Assembly: GCF_001314225.1 (NCBI RefSeq)
Contig: NZ_CP012697.1
Span: 124,001-188,000, forward strand
Origin: Microbacterium sp. No. 7
GTDB taxonomy: Bacteria > Actinomycetota > Actinomycetes > Actinomycetales > Microbacteriaceae
Direction of reading: 5' to 3'
DNA: 64,000 nucleotides
This document shows positions 56,554 to 64,000 of this stretch, one piece after another. The first letter of the stretch is position 1; each line of letters starts with the position of its first letter. Under the pieces are notes generated by a model. The model worked only from the letters and a program-made list of their open reading frames with translations, ran no database searches and was not told the DNA's origin. The position numbers and the translations under genes are program-made.

Positions 56554-56635
56554 CTGTGCTCCTTTGGCTTCGATACCTCTGGTTGTCGCGTCGGGGTCGT
56601 GTCCGAGGTTGGTGGCAAGGTGTGGCTAGGAGGCC

Positions 56636-56664
56636 AATGTAGCGGAGATGATGCGAGAATGCAA
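56636..56664 (-). promoter_or_regulatory. Candidate promoter of the cas8e-cas2 operon
   Basis: On the minus strand TTGCAT (56664-56659), exactly 17 nt, then TACATT (56641-56636) makes a good sigma-70-like promoter 83 bp before cas8e. The DNA around it is AT-rich. A second possible -10 box TAACAT lies at 56709-56704, directly on the seed of the mini-array target site. Which one is used cannot be decided by reading. Confidence 0.55.
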
Positions 56665-56685
56665 ATAAAACAAACCTCTCCCTTT

Positions 56686-56706
56686 GCCCGCTCCACAGGT
56701 CACATG
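56686..56706 (-). promoter_or_regulatory. Target-like site matching the mini-array spacer
   Basis: These 21 bp match the 21-nt spacer at 56763-56783 at 18 positions. The 11 positions nearest the repeat end are all identical (minus strand CATGTGACCTG). The flanking bases on that strand read TAAC, so the PAM would be AAC or TAA. The site lies ~22 bp upstream of the TTGCAT box of the cas8e promoter. Confidence 0.7.
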
Positions 56707-56737
56707 TTAGCGATTTGCATCGCAGAACTGCACAAAT

Positions 56738-56811
56738 GGATCCTCGCGGAGGCGAGGAGCACGCCCGTTCGGCAGGTCACATGGGATCATCCCCGCAGTG
56801 CAGGGAGCGTG
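56738..56811 (-). ncRNA. Degenerate two-repeat CRISPR mini-array (CreR/CreA-like RNA candidate)
   Basis: Repeat-like 56784-56811 (GGATCATCCCCGC…GCAGGGAGCGTG) and 56738-56762 (perfect CCTCGC/GCGAGG stem with GGAG loop, ending AGCAC, 3 bp deleted near its start) flank a 21-nt spacer. Both keep a Cas6e-type hairpin. The spacer is a third shorter than the 32-nt spacers of the main array, and it matches a site upstream of the cas8e promoter. In known CreR and CreA RNAs, degenerate repeats, a short partly complementary spacer and a promoter target allow Cascade binding without cleavage. Transcription would run on the minus strand from the AT-rich region at ~56840-56865 toward cas8e. Confidence 0.7.
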
Positions 56812-56843
56812 ACGACCTTACCTCGTGAAGGCCAAAAGGGGAA

Positions 56844-56865
56844 TTATGTACATAACGGATATAGT
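56844..56865 (+). promoter_or_regulatory. Operator/promoter of the toxin-antitoxin pair
   Basis: TTATGTACATAA (56844-56855) is a perfect 12-bp palindrome, suited to autoregulation by a Phd/YefM-type antitoxin. TATAGT at 56860-56865 is a good -10 box that places the transcript start at or within a few bases of ATG 56873, so the mRNA may be leaderless. On the opposite strand the same palindrome supplies TATGTA, a possible -10 for the mini-array. Confidence 0.55.
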
Positions 56866-56872
56866 GTCGGCT

Positions 56873-57133
56873 ATGGACACGCTCGACCGCTCGCTCAGCA
56901 CTCGTGAACTCCGCGAGACGCTCGCCGATGTCGTTGGGCGAGTCTCGTACGGCAACGAGCGCATCGGCATCACTCGCCACGGCAAGCTGGCGGCGGTCGT
57001 GATCGGTGTCGAGGACTTCGAGCTCCTCGAGGCGCTGGAGGATGCGCGGGATCTTGCGGAGTTCCGGGCGGCTGAGGAAGCCGACGACGGCGTGCGCATC
57101 TCGCTGGCCGAACTGCGTGACGAACTGGGCTGA
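56873..57133 (+). CDS. Type II antitoxin, Phd/YefM family
   Basis: 86 residues from ATG 56873 (MDTLDRSLSTRELRETLADV). The Phd/YefM DNA-binding fold is shown by the N-terminal STRELRETLADVVGRV and GNERIGITRHGKLAAVVIGV; the C-terminal acidic helix EDARDLAEFRAAEEADD should bind the toxin. Earlier in-frame GTG 56825 and ATG 56846 are less likely, because the operator and -10 box lie between them and 56873. The pair is opposite in direction to all cas genes around it. Confidence 0.88.
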   Translation: MDTLDRSLSTRELRETLADVVGRVSYGNERIGITRHGKLAAVVIGVEDFELLEALEDARDLAEFRAAEEADDGVRISLAELRDELG

Positions 57134-57135
57134 GA

Positions 57136-57402
57136 ATGTCATACACGGTCGAGTTCAGCTCGGCTGCGTCCCGCGAACTGCGCAAGCTCGACCCGCCGAT
57201 CCGTCGACGCATCCTGGGCGCGATCTCAGAGCTGGAGGTCGCGCCACGACCCTCTGGCGCCAAGCGGCTTGTCGGGAACGAGGAGATCTGGCGCATCCGT
57301 GTCGGCGACTATCGCGTTCTCTACCGGGTGCTGGATCAGGTCGTCACCGTCCGGATCGTCCGCGTGGCCCACCGTCGGGCCGTGTACGAGAACATGCCCT
57401 GA
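57136..57402 (+). CDS. Type II toxin, RelE/ParE family
   Basis: 88 residues, 2 nt after the antitoxin stop. The RelE/ParE fold is clear: YTVEFSSAASRELRKLDPPI, then RLVGNEEIWRIRVGDYRVLY and IVRVAHRRAVYENMP. The Arg-rich strand with GDYRVLY and the C-terminal HRR..Y are typical of ribosome-dependent mRNA interferases of the RelE type. Inserted between cas3 and cas8e, it would make loss of the locus costly. Confidence 0.9.
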   Translation: MSYTVEFSSAASRELRKLDPPIRRRILGAISELEVAPRPSGAKRLVGNEEIWRIRVGDYRVLYRVLDQVVTVRIVRVAHRRAVYENMP

Positions 57403-57450
57403 CGTAGCGGCTCTTGGGGGTCGAACCACCGAGGCCTGGCAGAGGGCTGG

Positions 57451-60348
57451 TCACGTGCGGCGCTGGTAGTCGAGTCCGTCCTCGAAGGAGTAGAAGAGGT
57501 CGAACTCGTTGAGGCGCGCGTACCCGTCTTCGTCGAACACGAGAGTCAGCTCGCCCTTCAACGCGTGACTCGCATGCCATGACGGCAGCTCGAATGTGCG
57601 CTCAAGCTCGGAGATGTGGCGGTCCAGCGCATTGCCGTGGCACATGCCGGCGGGCAGGCGGAGGAAGCATCCGAGGAGGGTCCGCGTGAGCGCGGCATCC
57701 GGTGGTTCGTTGTCGGGTATCTGTTCTCCGCCGTGCTCCTCCAGCCAGGCAGGCGTGCGCAGGATGCCATCGGAACCTCGTTGCACGACGACCACCTCGA
57801 GAGTCTCCTCGGTGTCGCGCACCGTCGCGCGGCCCGGGGGTGCGAAATCCGGATCCTCGTCCGGGTTGCGGATCCATCCGATGAGGCTGGGATCATCGCC
57901 CGTGACGGCGCCGAGGGCAAAGGTTTGCGCGCGGCGCTGCTTGTCGGCGATCTCCTCGCGGCGTGCATGGACGGCTTCGTCGTGAGCCGGCATCCAATCG
58001 TCGGGAATGAAGTCAGCATCGTCGCCGTAGACCTGCTCGACCAAGGGGGCGATGTCGTCGGGCAGCGTCAGCGCATCGCGTTCGCGCACCGCGGCGAGGG
58101 TGCGCAACAGCAGCGCCTCGCCGTAGACGACGGAGCTGCCGCGGTCGATCCCGGGCGGGTTCGTCGACCAGTCGACGCCGGTGATCACCAGCCGCGGCGT
58201 TCGCAGCGCTTCAGGGCGGTCGGCGCGGTGATGGCGATGCATCCGTCCGGTCCGCTGCAGGAGGAGGTCGATGGGCGCGACATCCGATACGAGCAGGTCG
58301 AAGTCGACGTCGAGCGACTGCTCGATCACCTGGGTGGCGACAACAATGCTCCGCGGGGGACGCGCACCGTGTCGCCCGTAGAGGCCGAGCAGCTCTCTGT
58401 CTTTGCGGGCGCGGTCCACACCGAGGTATCGTGAGTGCGCGACGGTCACGGGGATGTCGGGGAACATCTCTCGCAGCACGGCTGCGGTCTCCTGCGCACG
58501 TCGCACAGTGTTGCGGATGACGGCGACATTGCCGCCGTCTGCGAGCGCATCGCGCAAGAGGCCGGCCAGGCCCGATTCATCGTCATCGATGCGGCCGAGG
58601 AGAACTCGGCGCGGTGCAGAAGACGCGGCTGGTGTGGCGACGGTCGGGGCCTCCGTGCCGTTGGACACGGTGATGGCCGGATAGCCGATCAGTCCGCCGA
58701 TGCCAGGGTACGGCACAGGTGTGGGCTCTCCGGCATCCTGTGCCCTGCGTTTCTCCGACCAGGAGCGCTTGACGCGCGGTGGGGATGGCTGGAGGGACCG
58801 GCGCCCGCGGTCATACGCCGCGATGTAGTCGCGTCGCTTCTGTGAGGGGAGTGTCGCCGAGAGCAGGATGACGGGAGTCTCGTATGCGCCGAGCCATTCG
58901 AGGACGCGGGTGAGGAACCTGTCCATGTAGTCGTCGTATGCGTGGACCTCGTCGATGATCACCACCTTGCCGGCGAGCGCCAGGTGGCGGAGCATCAGGT
59001 AGCGGCTGCGCAGGCCTGCGAAGAGCGCCTGATCGACGGTTCCGACGACGAAGCTCGACAGTGGCCCGCGGCGGGAATCGCTGAACCAGCGGTGGGCGAT
59101 GAGCGATGAAGTGTCGCTCTCGGTGTCGTCTCGAGCGGGATTGTCAGGCGCGATCGAGCGGAAGGACGTTTCCTCGACGAGCTGCGCATACTCCTCGTTG
59201 AGCTGTGCTCTCGAACGGGCGAGGAACACGCTCGAGGGCGTGTCGAGGCGCAGGCGGTCGGCCCAGGCGAGGACACGGGAGAACATGCCGTCGGAGGTCG
59301 CCTGTGTGGGCAGGCCCACGAAGATCCCGCTGGTGCCGAATCTTCCGGCGAGGATCTCAGCGGCGAGGAGCGCCGCCTCGGTCTTGCCCGAGCCCATCTC
59401 GGCCTCGAGGATCAGCAGCTCGGGACGTTCCAGACGGAGCGCCTGCTCGACCAGAGCGATCTGCGTGGCATGCGGTGTGGCGTCATCGGGAAGGTCGAAT
59501 CGGGCGGCGAGGAGCGCGGCGGCATCCGTGCTCTCTGGCTGCGCGTGCCAGGGCCCGGGGAAGCCGAGACGAGACCATGCGCGTGTGACGCGCGCATCCG
59601 TCGTCTCCGTCGGCTGTGCGCCGAGCGGGGCGGAGGGAAACAGATCGCTGCTTGCGATCCAGTCGGCGACGATGACCAGCGCGCTCAGCACCACCAGCGC
59701 GGGCTGCGTGAGGGAACTGTCGCGCCAGGCGCGGATGCTGTCGCCATCCGTGAACTGCCCGTCTGCCCAGTGGAGCAGCTCGTCACGCGTCTCAATCCAT
59801 GGTCCTTCGCCGATGAAGTGCGGCAGATCTTGGGCGGCACGGATGTTCGCGGCATCCGCCGGACGCCCATGGTGTGCTGCGGCGACGCTGGCGATCCGGT
59901 CGGCCACGTCTGCGTCGAATCCGTGCCGGTCGCGCAGATGTGCGCGGATCGCGAGGAAGCTCACCAGCTCATGACGGGTGCTGCGGCGCTGATCGTCATC
60001 GCGAATGCGCGGGTCTGCGACGAGACCAGCGCGACGCATGCCATCGGCGAGCCCGCCGACCTGCACTGCGAACGCAGGGGACGTCTTGCCGATGTCGTGT
60101 GTTCCCGCCAGCCAGACGAGCTGCGAGCGCGCCGCCTCGTCGGAGCCAACGGATCGGGAGAGGAGATCTTTGATGGAACGGGGCGCCCACTCATCCCAGA
60201 GCCGCGCAGCGACGCCGGCGGCGTCAGCGAGGTGCTGGTGGAGCGGCAGCCAGCCGACCAGTGCGTGGCCGTCTGCATGGTCGAGGAACGACTTCGCCCA
60301 TACAGTGAGCGCACGGTCGCTCAGTGACGGCGGGGTGGTATGCGGCAT
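57451..60348 (-). CDS. cas3: CRISPR-associated nuclease-helicase Cas3
   Basis: 965 residues. The N-terminal HD nuclease has an upstream His-containing segment, then LAGTHDIGKTSPAF near residue 82 and AAAHHGRP. Helicase motif I is LEAEMGSGKTEAALLAAEIL, motif II is VVIIDEVHAYDDYMDRF (DEVH), motif III is ILLSATLPSQKRRD, and motif VI is LLLQRTGRMHRHHRAD. The C-terminal domain follows. It is recruited by Cascade to degrade target DNA. It is separated from cas8e by 897 bp holding the toxin-antitoxin pair and mini-array, so it is probably transcribed separately. Confidence 0.95.
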   Translation of the reverse strand: MPHTTPPSLSDRALTVWAKSFLDHADGHALVGWLPLHQHLADAAGVAARLWDEWAPRSIKDLLSRSVGSDEAARSQLVWLAGTHDIGKTSPAFAVQVGGLADGMRRAGLVADPRIRDDDQRRSTRHELVSFLAIRAHLRDRHGFDADVADRIASVAAAHHGRPADAANIRAAQDLPHFIGEGPWIETRDELLHWADGQFTDGDSIRAWRDSSLTQPALVVLSALVIVADWIASSDLFPSAPLGAQPTETTDARVTRAWSRLGFPGPWHAQPESTDAAALLAARFDLPDDATPHATQIALVEQALRLERPELLILEAEMGSGKTEAALLAAEILAGRFGTSGIFVGLPTQATSDGMFSRVLAWADRLRLDTPSSVFLARSRAQLNEEYAQLVEETSFRSIAPDNPARDDTESDTSSLIAHRWFSDSRRGPLSSFVVGTVDQALFAGLRSRYLMLRHLALAGKVVIIDEVHAYDDYMDRFLTRVLEWLGAYETPVILLSATLPSQKRRDYIAAYDRGRRSLQPSPPRVKRSWSEKRRAQDAGEPTPVPYPGIGGLIGYPAITVSNGTEAPTVATPAASSAPRRVLLGRIDDDESGLAGLLRDALADGGNVAVIRNTVRRAQETAAVLREMFPDIPVTVAHSRYLGVDRARKDRELLGLYGRHGARPPRSIVVATQVIEQSLDVDFDLLVSDVAPIDLLLQRTGRMHRHHRADRPEALRTPRLVITGVDWSTNPPGIDRGSSVVYGEALLLRTLAAVRERDALTLPDDIAPLVEQVYGDDADFIPDDWMPAHDEAVHARREEIADKQRRAQTFALGAVTGDDPSLIGWIRNPDEDPDFAPPGRATVRDTEETLEVVVVQRGSDGILRTPAWLEEHGGEQIPDNEPPDAALTRTLLGCFLRLPAGMCHGNALDRHISELERTFELPSWHASHALKGELTLVFDEDGYARLNEFDLFYSFEDGLDYQRRT

Positions 60349-60542
60349 GGACCTCCGATCCTTGGCGGCAGAGTATCGGACGGGTCAGACATCACATGCC
60401 GAACAGGTGAGGGGTGTTGCGCCAGTCAGCCGCTCGGATGTCATTGGTTGAGCGGGGCAGCCGACACATTCTGGAAGGGATGCCGTCGATGTCGTTCTAC
60501 AGTTCTCAGGCCAGCAAGATGCTCCTCGCATCACGGGGATGA

Positions 60543-61967
60543 GGTCAAGCCCCGGGACGTGGTGTAGCGGACGGTGATCCTTCTGTTGTTGATTTCGGTT
60601 AGGCGCTGAGCTCGAGGACGGTGTCGGTGTTCACCTCCTCTCCGGTGTCGGCGACGAGGGTGAGGCGGGACTTGGCAAGGATCTCGAGGCCGAGGTAGCG
60701 GCGGCCCTCGACCCATTCGTCAGTCTGCTCGGCGAGGACCGCGCCGACGAGGCGGATGATCGCGTCGCGATTGGGGAAGATGCCCACGGAATCGGTGCGG
60801 CGGCGGATCTCCCGGTTGAGGCGCTCGTTCGGATTGTTCGACCAAATCTGCTGCCAGAGCCCGTCGGGGAACCCGGTGAACGCGAGGATGTCCGCCCTCG
60901 CGGCGTCGAGGTGCTCGAACGCGTCGGGGAGTTTCCCGTCGACGTAGTCCAGCAGCCGGTCGAACTGGGCGTGCACGGCGTCCTTGTCGGGCTGGTCGTA
61001 GACGGAGTGCAGCATCGCTTTCACCGCCGGCCACATGGCCTTCGGTGTCACGCTCATCAGGTTCGCCGCGTAGTGGGTTCTGCATCTCTGCCAGACAGCT
61101 CCGGGCAGGTTCGCCGAGATCGCTTCCACCAGCCCGGCGTGCGCGTCGGAGGTGACCAGGCGGACCCCGCCGAGGCCGCGGGCGACGAGGTCGGCGAAGA
61201 ACGAGTTCCAGGCCGCCCCGGTCTCGCTGGTCGCCACGCGCAGGCCGAGGACTTCGCGATGCCCGTCCCCATTCACGCCGGTCGCGATGAGCACGACCGC
61301 GTTGATCACGCGGCCGCCTTCGCGGACCTTCATGGTGAGCGCGTCGGCGGCGACGAACGTGAACGGGCCTGCATCATCGAGCGGGCGGTGACGGAACTGG
61401 TCGACGTGCTCGTCGAGGTCCGCCGCCATCCGCGAGACCTGCGACTTCGACAGCGAGTGGATCCCGAGAGTCTTCACGAGCTTGTCCATCCGTCGGGTGG
61501 AGACGCCGGCGAGGTAGCAGTCCGCGACCACGGTGATCAGCGCCGTCTCGGCCCGCTTACGGCGCTCCAGCAACCACTCCGGGAAGTAGGTTCCGGTGCG
61601 CAGCTTCGGGATCTGAACGTCGATCGTGCCGACACGAGTGTCCAGGTCGCGGTGCCGGTAGCCGTTGCGTTGGGCGGTGCGGTCGGGGCTGGGCTTGCCC
61701 CATTCGGCGCCGACAACAGCGTCCGCGTCGGCGGACAGCAGCGCGTTGATCATCGTCTGCAGCAACTGCCGCATCAGATCGGGAGATCCGTCGGCAAGGG
61801 CTTCACCGAGCAGGCGGGCAGGGTCGACAATATGAGGTGCGGTCATCGTGATGATGCCTTTCGAGTGGGATGTGAGAGTTTCCTCGAAGGATCACACGGT
61901 GACCGCGCCCACGTCCAAGACAGGACCGGCAGCCACCGCGCGCTACACCACGTTAAGGGGCACTACT
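60543..61967 (-). mobile_element. IS256-family insertion sequence, copy D (1425 bp)
   Basis: It is bounded by the perfect duplication GGGGATGA (60535-60542 and 61968-61975), which is part of a CRISPR-like repeat. Length and ends are the same as copies B and C. It separates cas3 from the main array. Copies C and D have the same orientation and are 42 kb apart. Confidence 0.94.
60599..61846 (-). CDS. IS256-family transposase (copy D)
   Basis: 415 residues, the same as copies B and C at every position, with the complete DDE triad. Start, frame and stop are intact, so the element is presumably still active. Confidence 0.95.
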   Translation of the reverse strand: MTAPHIVDPARLLGEALADGSPDLMRQLLQTMINALLSADADAVVGAEWGKPSPDRTAQRNGYRHRDLDTRVGTIDVQIPKLRTGTYFPEWLLERRKRAETALITVVADCYLAGVSTRRMDKLVKTLGIHSLSKSQVSRMAADLDEHVDQFRHRPLDDAGPFTFVAADALTMKVREGGRVINAVVLIATGVNGDGHREVLGLRVATSETGAAWNSFFADLVARGLGGVRLVTSDAHAGLVEAISANLPGAVWQRCRTHYAANLMSVTPKAMWPAVKAMLHSVYDQPDKDAVHAQFDRLLDYVDGKLPDAFEHLDAARADILAFTGFPDGLWQQIWSNNPNERLNREIRRRTDSVGIFPNRDAIIRLVGAVLAEQTDEWVEGRRYLGLEILAKSRLTLVADTGEEVNTDTVLELSA

Positions 61968-62056
61968 GGGGATGATTCCTGTCTCAAGCCCACACTTGCT
62001 TGAGTACGACCTGCTCTCGCACTGATTGCAAGGCGTACGTCTTCTCAATTCTGGCC

Positions 62057-63467
62057 GGATCATCCCCGCGTGAGCGGGGAGCACTAGTACTTGACCAGCA
62101 GTTCGCCCTTTGGATCGGGATCATCCCTGCGCCAGCAGGGAGCACTTCGGGTCTGCCTGGCTGATGATCGCCACGGCGGGATCATCCCTGCGCGAGCAGG
62201 GAGCACACATTGGGGCTCCCGTCGATGGGTCGGATGATGGGATCATCCCCGCATAGCGGGGAGCACGACCCGTTCGGGAACGGCCCGGCGCCGACCATGG
62301 GATCATCCCCGCATAGCGGGGAGCACTCGTCCACCCACCCGCCGACCTCCGTCGTGCGGGGATCATCCCCGCATAGCGGGGAGCACCCGTCGTGGTAGGT
62401 CGGGTGAGAGCCGCGCGCGGGATCATCCCCGCATAGCGGGGAGCACATGGGGGCGATGAGGCGGGCGCGCTTCTTGCTGGGATCATCCCCGCATAGCGGG
62501 GAGCACGAGCGCACGATCCGGAAGTTCGCGTACGGGGACGGATCATCCCCGCATAGCGGGGAGCACGTTCGAGTTCCTCCCCCGGATGATCGCCGGGACG
62601 GGATCATCCCCGCATAGCGGGGAGCACTTCACCGCCGGGTCCGGGAACATCGCGCAGGACGGATCATCCCCGCATAGCGGGGAGCACGTCGTGTGACCTG
62701 CATCAGCTTTCCCGGCGACGGGATCATCCCCGCATAGCGGGGAGCACTCGACGATCGGCGTCCGCACGCTGGGCGAGTCGGGATCATCCCCGCATAGCGG
62801 GGAGCACGACGCGTCGGCGGAGGTCGACCTGGGCACCGTGGGATCATCCCCGCATAGCGGGGAGCACTCATCTGCGTGAGCGGGCGCTGTGACGGTCGAG
62901 GGATCATCCCCGCATAGCGGGGAGCACATCCCCTTCACGAACAAACCCACCAGCCACAAGGGATCATCCCCGCATAGCGGGGAGCACGCGGTTGCGCCTG
63001 CGTGGCGGAGTGCGTGGGGGGGATCATCCCCGCATAGCGGGGAGCACCGCCACCGCGACAACAGCACCCCAGACGGGTAGGGATCATCCCCGCATAGCGG
63101 GGAGCACCCTGACGGTGACAGTCTGATCGTCACGGCCGAGGGATCATCCCCGCATAGCGGGGAGCACGCCGGAGAACACGGCGAACCGCTTCTCGTTGAG
63201 GGATCATCCCCGCATAGCGGGGAGCACGGGTCAGACGGGGTGACGTCGTCGACGGGGGTGGGATCATCCCCGCATAGCGGGGAGCACATCGACGTGCCCG
63301 GGCAGACGACCGTCGACCTGGGATCATCCCCGCATAGCGGGGAGCACGGCGAGACCGTCATCGAGCGAGCCAAGGTCCTGGGATCATCCCCGCATAGCGG
63401 GGAGCACTCGACGAGCTGGTGCAGCGTCACCGAGGAGATGGGATCATCCCCGCATAGCGGGGAGCAC
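62057..63467 (-). CRISPR. Type I-E CRISPR array, 24 repeats and 23 spacers
   Basis: Repeats begin at 62057, 62118, 62179, 62240, then about every 60 bp to 63441. The main repeat on the plus strand begins GGATCATC, has the stem CCCCGC/GCGGGG around a 3-nt loop ATA and ends AGCAC (27 bp, plus one semi-conserved base before it); spacers are 32 nt. The last three repeats at the left (62057, 62118, 62179) are 28 bp with 4-nt loops, and two of them have CCCTGC/GCAGGG stems. By comparison with E. coli repeats, transcription is on the minus strand, so the leader is at the right end and the variant repeats are the old, trailer end. Confidence 0.97.
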
Positions 63468-63594
63468 TCTTGCTGATCAGCATTTTATTGAGGGTTGCGG
63501 GCCAAATTGCTTCACTTCGTCCAGCGGATGCGTGATCGATGAGACTGCAGACCAGCCCTTGGCGGTTTTGCAGGAGCAAGCCCTTATAGCGGAC
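63468..63594 (-). promoter_or_regulatory. CRISPR leader with TAAAAT box
   Basis: The sequence next to the newest repeat is AT-rich for this genome. On the minus strand TAAAAT (63487-63482) followed by the palindrome CTGATCAG (63473-63480) directly precedes the first repeat, so transcription could start within a few bases of it. The same block of box and palindrome lies at 50086-50101 upstream of purL. The leader ends against the small gene at 63595. Confidence 0.55.
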
Positions 63595-63792
63595 TCAGGT
63601 CGGCAGTCGGATCGTTGGGGTCCACGGGGCAGGCTCGTGTTTGTCGAGCTCGGGAGCAGCTCCGCCGTCCTCCTTGTGCTCGTGGTGGTGATCCCGCCCG
63701 CAGCCGCAGCCGTGCCCAGGCGTTGTGCCGCATATCCCATCACCCGCCAAAGCCCCTATTATCTCCACTGCGATCGCCGCCCGGTGCGCCAC
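63595..63792 (-). CDS. Small Cys/His-rich protein of unknown function
   Basis: 65 residues from a GTG whose first base is the last base of the preceding stop (TAGTG), a sign of coupled translation. Residues ~25-45 contain CGTTPGHGCGCGRDHHHEHK, a dense cluster of Cys and His that could bind a metal. The C-terminal part is Pro/Glu-rich. Codon choice is less biased than in core genes. I do not recognise it. It ends next to the CRISPR leader. Confidence 0.5.
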   Translation of the reverse strand: MAHRAAIAVEIIGALAGDGICGTTPGHGCGCGRDHHHEHKEDGGAAPELDKHEPAPWTPTIRLPT

Positions 63793-64000
63793 TACCGAGC
63801 GAGCGAATCCCCTTGGGGATCGAAGTGCACATACTCGTCAAGGGCCATGCGCAGCGGCATGAGGATGCCCTCGGAGCCGTTGCTCTCCTCCTCGATATCG
63901 ATGAGGGGTTCGAGGCCATCTGCGGCTGAGGGGTGATGCCTGCATCGCGTGCGAGCGGGAGGATCACCTCGAGCACGTGCAGGACGTCGTCGACCGACGG
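63792..64000 (-). pseudogene. Partial gene at right edge with an apparent frameshift
   Basis: From the edge, one frame reads PSVDDVLHVLEVILPLARDA then GITPQ. From about 63926 the coding signal moves to another frame, reading ADGLEPLIDIEEESNGSEG and then ILMPLRMALDEYVHFDPQGD before the TAG at 63792-63794. Both parts use normal high-GC third positions, and neither frame is convincing over the whole stretch. This indicates a one-base indel (mutation or sequencing error). Its upstream part lies outside the window. The family is not recognised. Confidence 0.5.

Larger units (their letters stand above)
60519..61979 (+). repeat. Inverted orphan CRISPR repeat split by an IS element
   Basis: Left part 60519-60542 (ATGCTCCTCGC…CGGGGATGA) and right part 61976-61979 (TTCC) join, after removal of the IS and one GGGGATGA copy, to a 28-nt sequence close to the array repeat read in the opposite direction on the plus strand. 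It lies ~170 bp upstream of cas3. The remaining ~170 bp between cas3 and this repeat show no gene. Confidence 0.65.

Noticed and set aside
56686..56737. A third degenerate repeat in the mini-array following the target match
   Set aside because: The sequence after 56706 shows no stem or end conserved with the CRISPR repeat, so 56686-56706 is treated as a target site and not as another spacer.
62121..63430. Repetitive proteins with the motif CSPLCGDDP on the minus strand and GSSPHSGEH on the plus strand
   Set aside because: These are translations of the CRISPR repeats, not genes.

Overview
The window is 64 kb of very GC-rich (roughly 70% by eye), strongly codon-biased chromosomal DNA from an actinobacterium, most likely Microbacterium or another Microbacteriaceae. 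Pointers are the actinobacterial mismatch endonuclease NucS, an MrpA-B fusion antiporter operon, a YtrA-type GntR/ABC module, many GTG starts and the abundant GGCATCC/GATGCC words typical of that family. No lineage marker such as rRNA is present, so the genus is an inference.

Layout. 1-13.7 kb is housekeeping and transport: a coiled-coil membrane protein (cut by the edge), a HAD phosphatase, nucS, an EEP-fold phosphodiesterase, a divergent MFS/LacI pair sharing a 14-bp palindromic operator, the six-gene mrp cation/proton antiporter operon, and a divergent drug-efflux MFS/MarR pair. 13.8-20.3 kb is an AT-richer island bounded by an 87-bp direct repeat. In it one secreted-protein gene has been split by three IS256-family elements; removing the elements and their 8-bp target duplications restores one uninterrupted 456-codon frame. 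20.3-50.0 kb is core again: FAD oxidoreductase, penicillin-acylase-like enzyme, argG, a second FAD protein, metQIN, a PEBP protein, purA, lactonase, AI-2E-type transporter, chorismate mutase, a GntR/ABC module, a glycine-betaine-type ABC transporter, a hendecad coiled-coil protein, patatin and acyltransferase, two paralogous unknowns, and purL.

50.1-63.5 kb is a complete type I-E CRISPR-Cas locus, all on the minus strand: cas3, cas8e (cse1), cse2, cas7, cas5, cas6e, cas1, cas2, with a 24-repeat array to the right whose leader is at its right-hand end. A Phd/YefM-RelE toxin-antitoxin pair runs in the opposite direction between cas3 and cas8e. Between it and the cas8e promoter lies a two-repeat degenerate mini-array. 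Its 21-nt spacer matches, 18 of 21, a site just upstream of the cas8e promoter, with the mismatches outside an 11-nt seed. This is the organisation expected of a CRISPR-derived regulatory RNA (CreR/CreA-like) that uses Cascade to repress its own cas operon, and it is the most interesting signal in the window. Further degenerate repeats sit downstream of cas2 and, inverted, upstream of cas3; the last has been split by a fourth IS.

A second unusual theme is a set of intergenic (in one case intragenic) arrays in which a short word recurs every 19, 20 or 21 bp in one orientation and then in the opposite orientation (28.8, 34.3, 35.2 and 47.4 kb).
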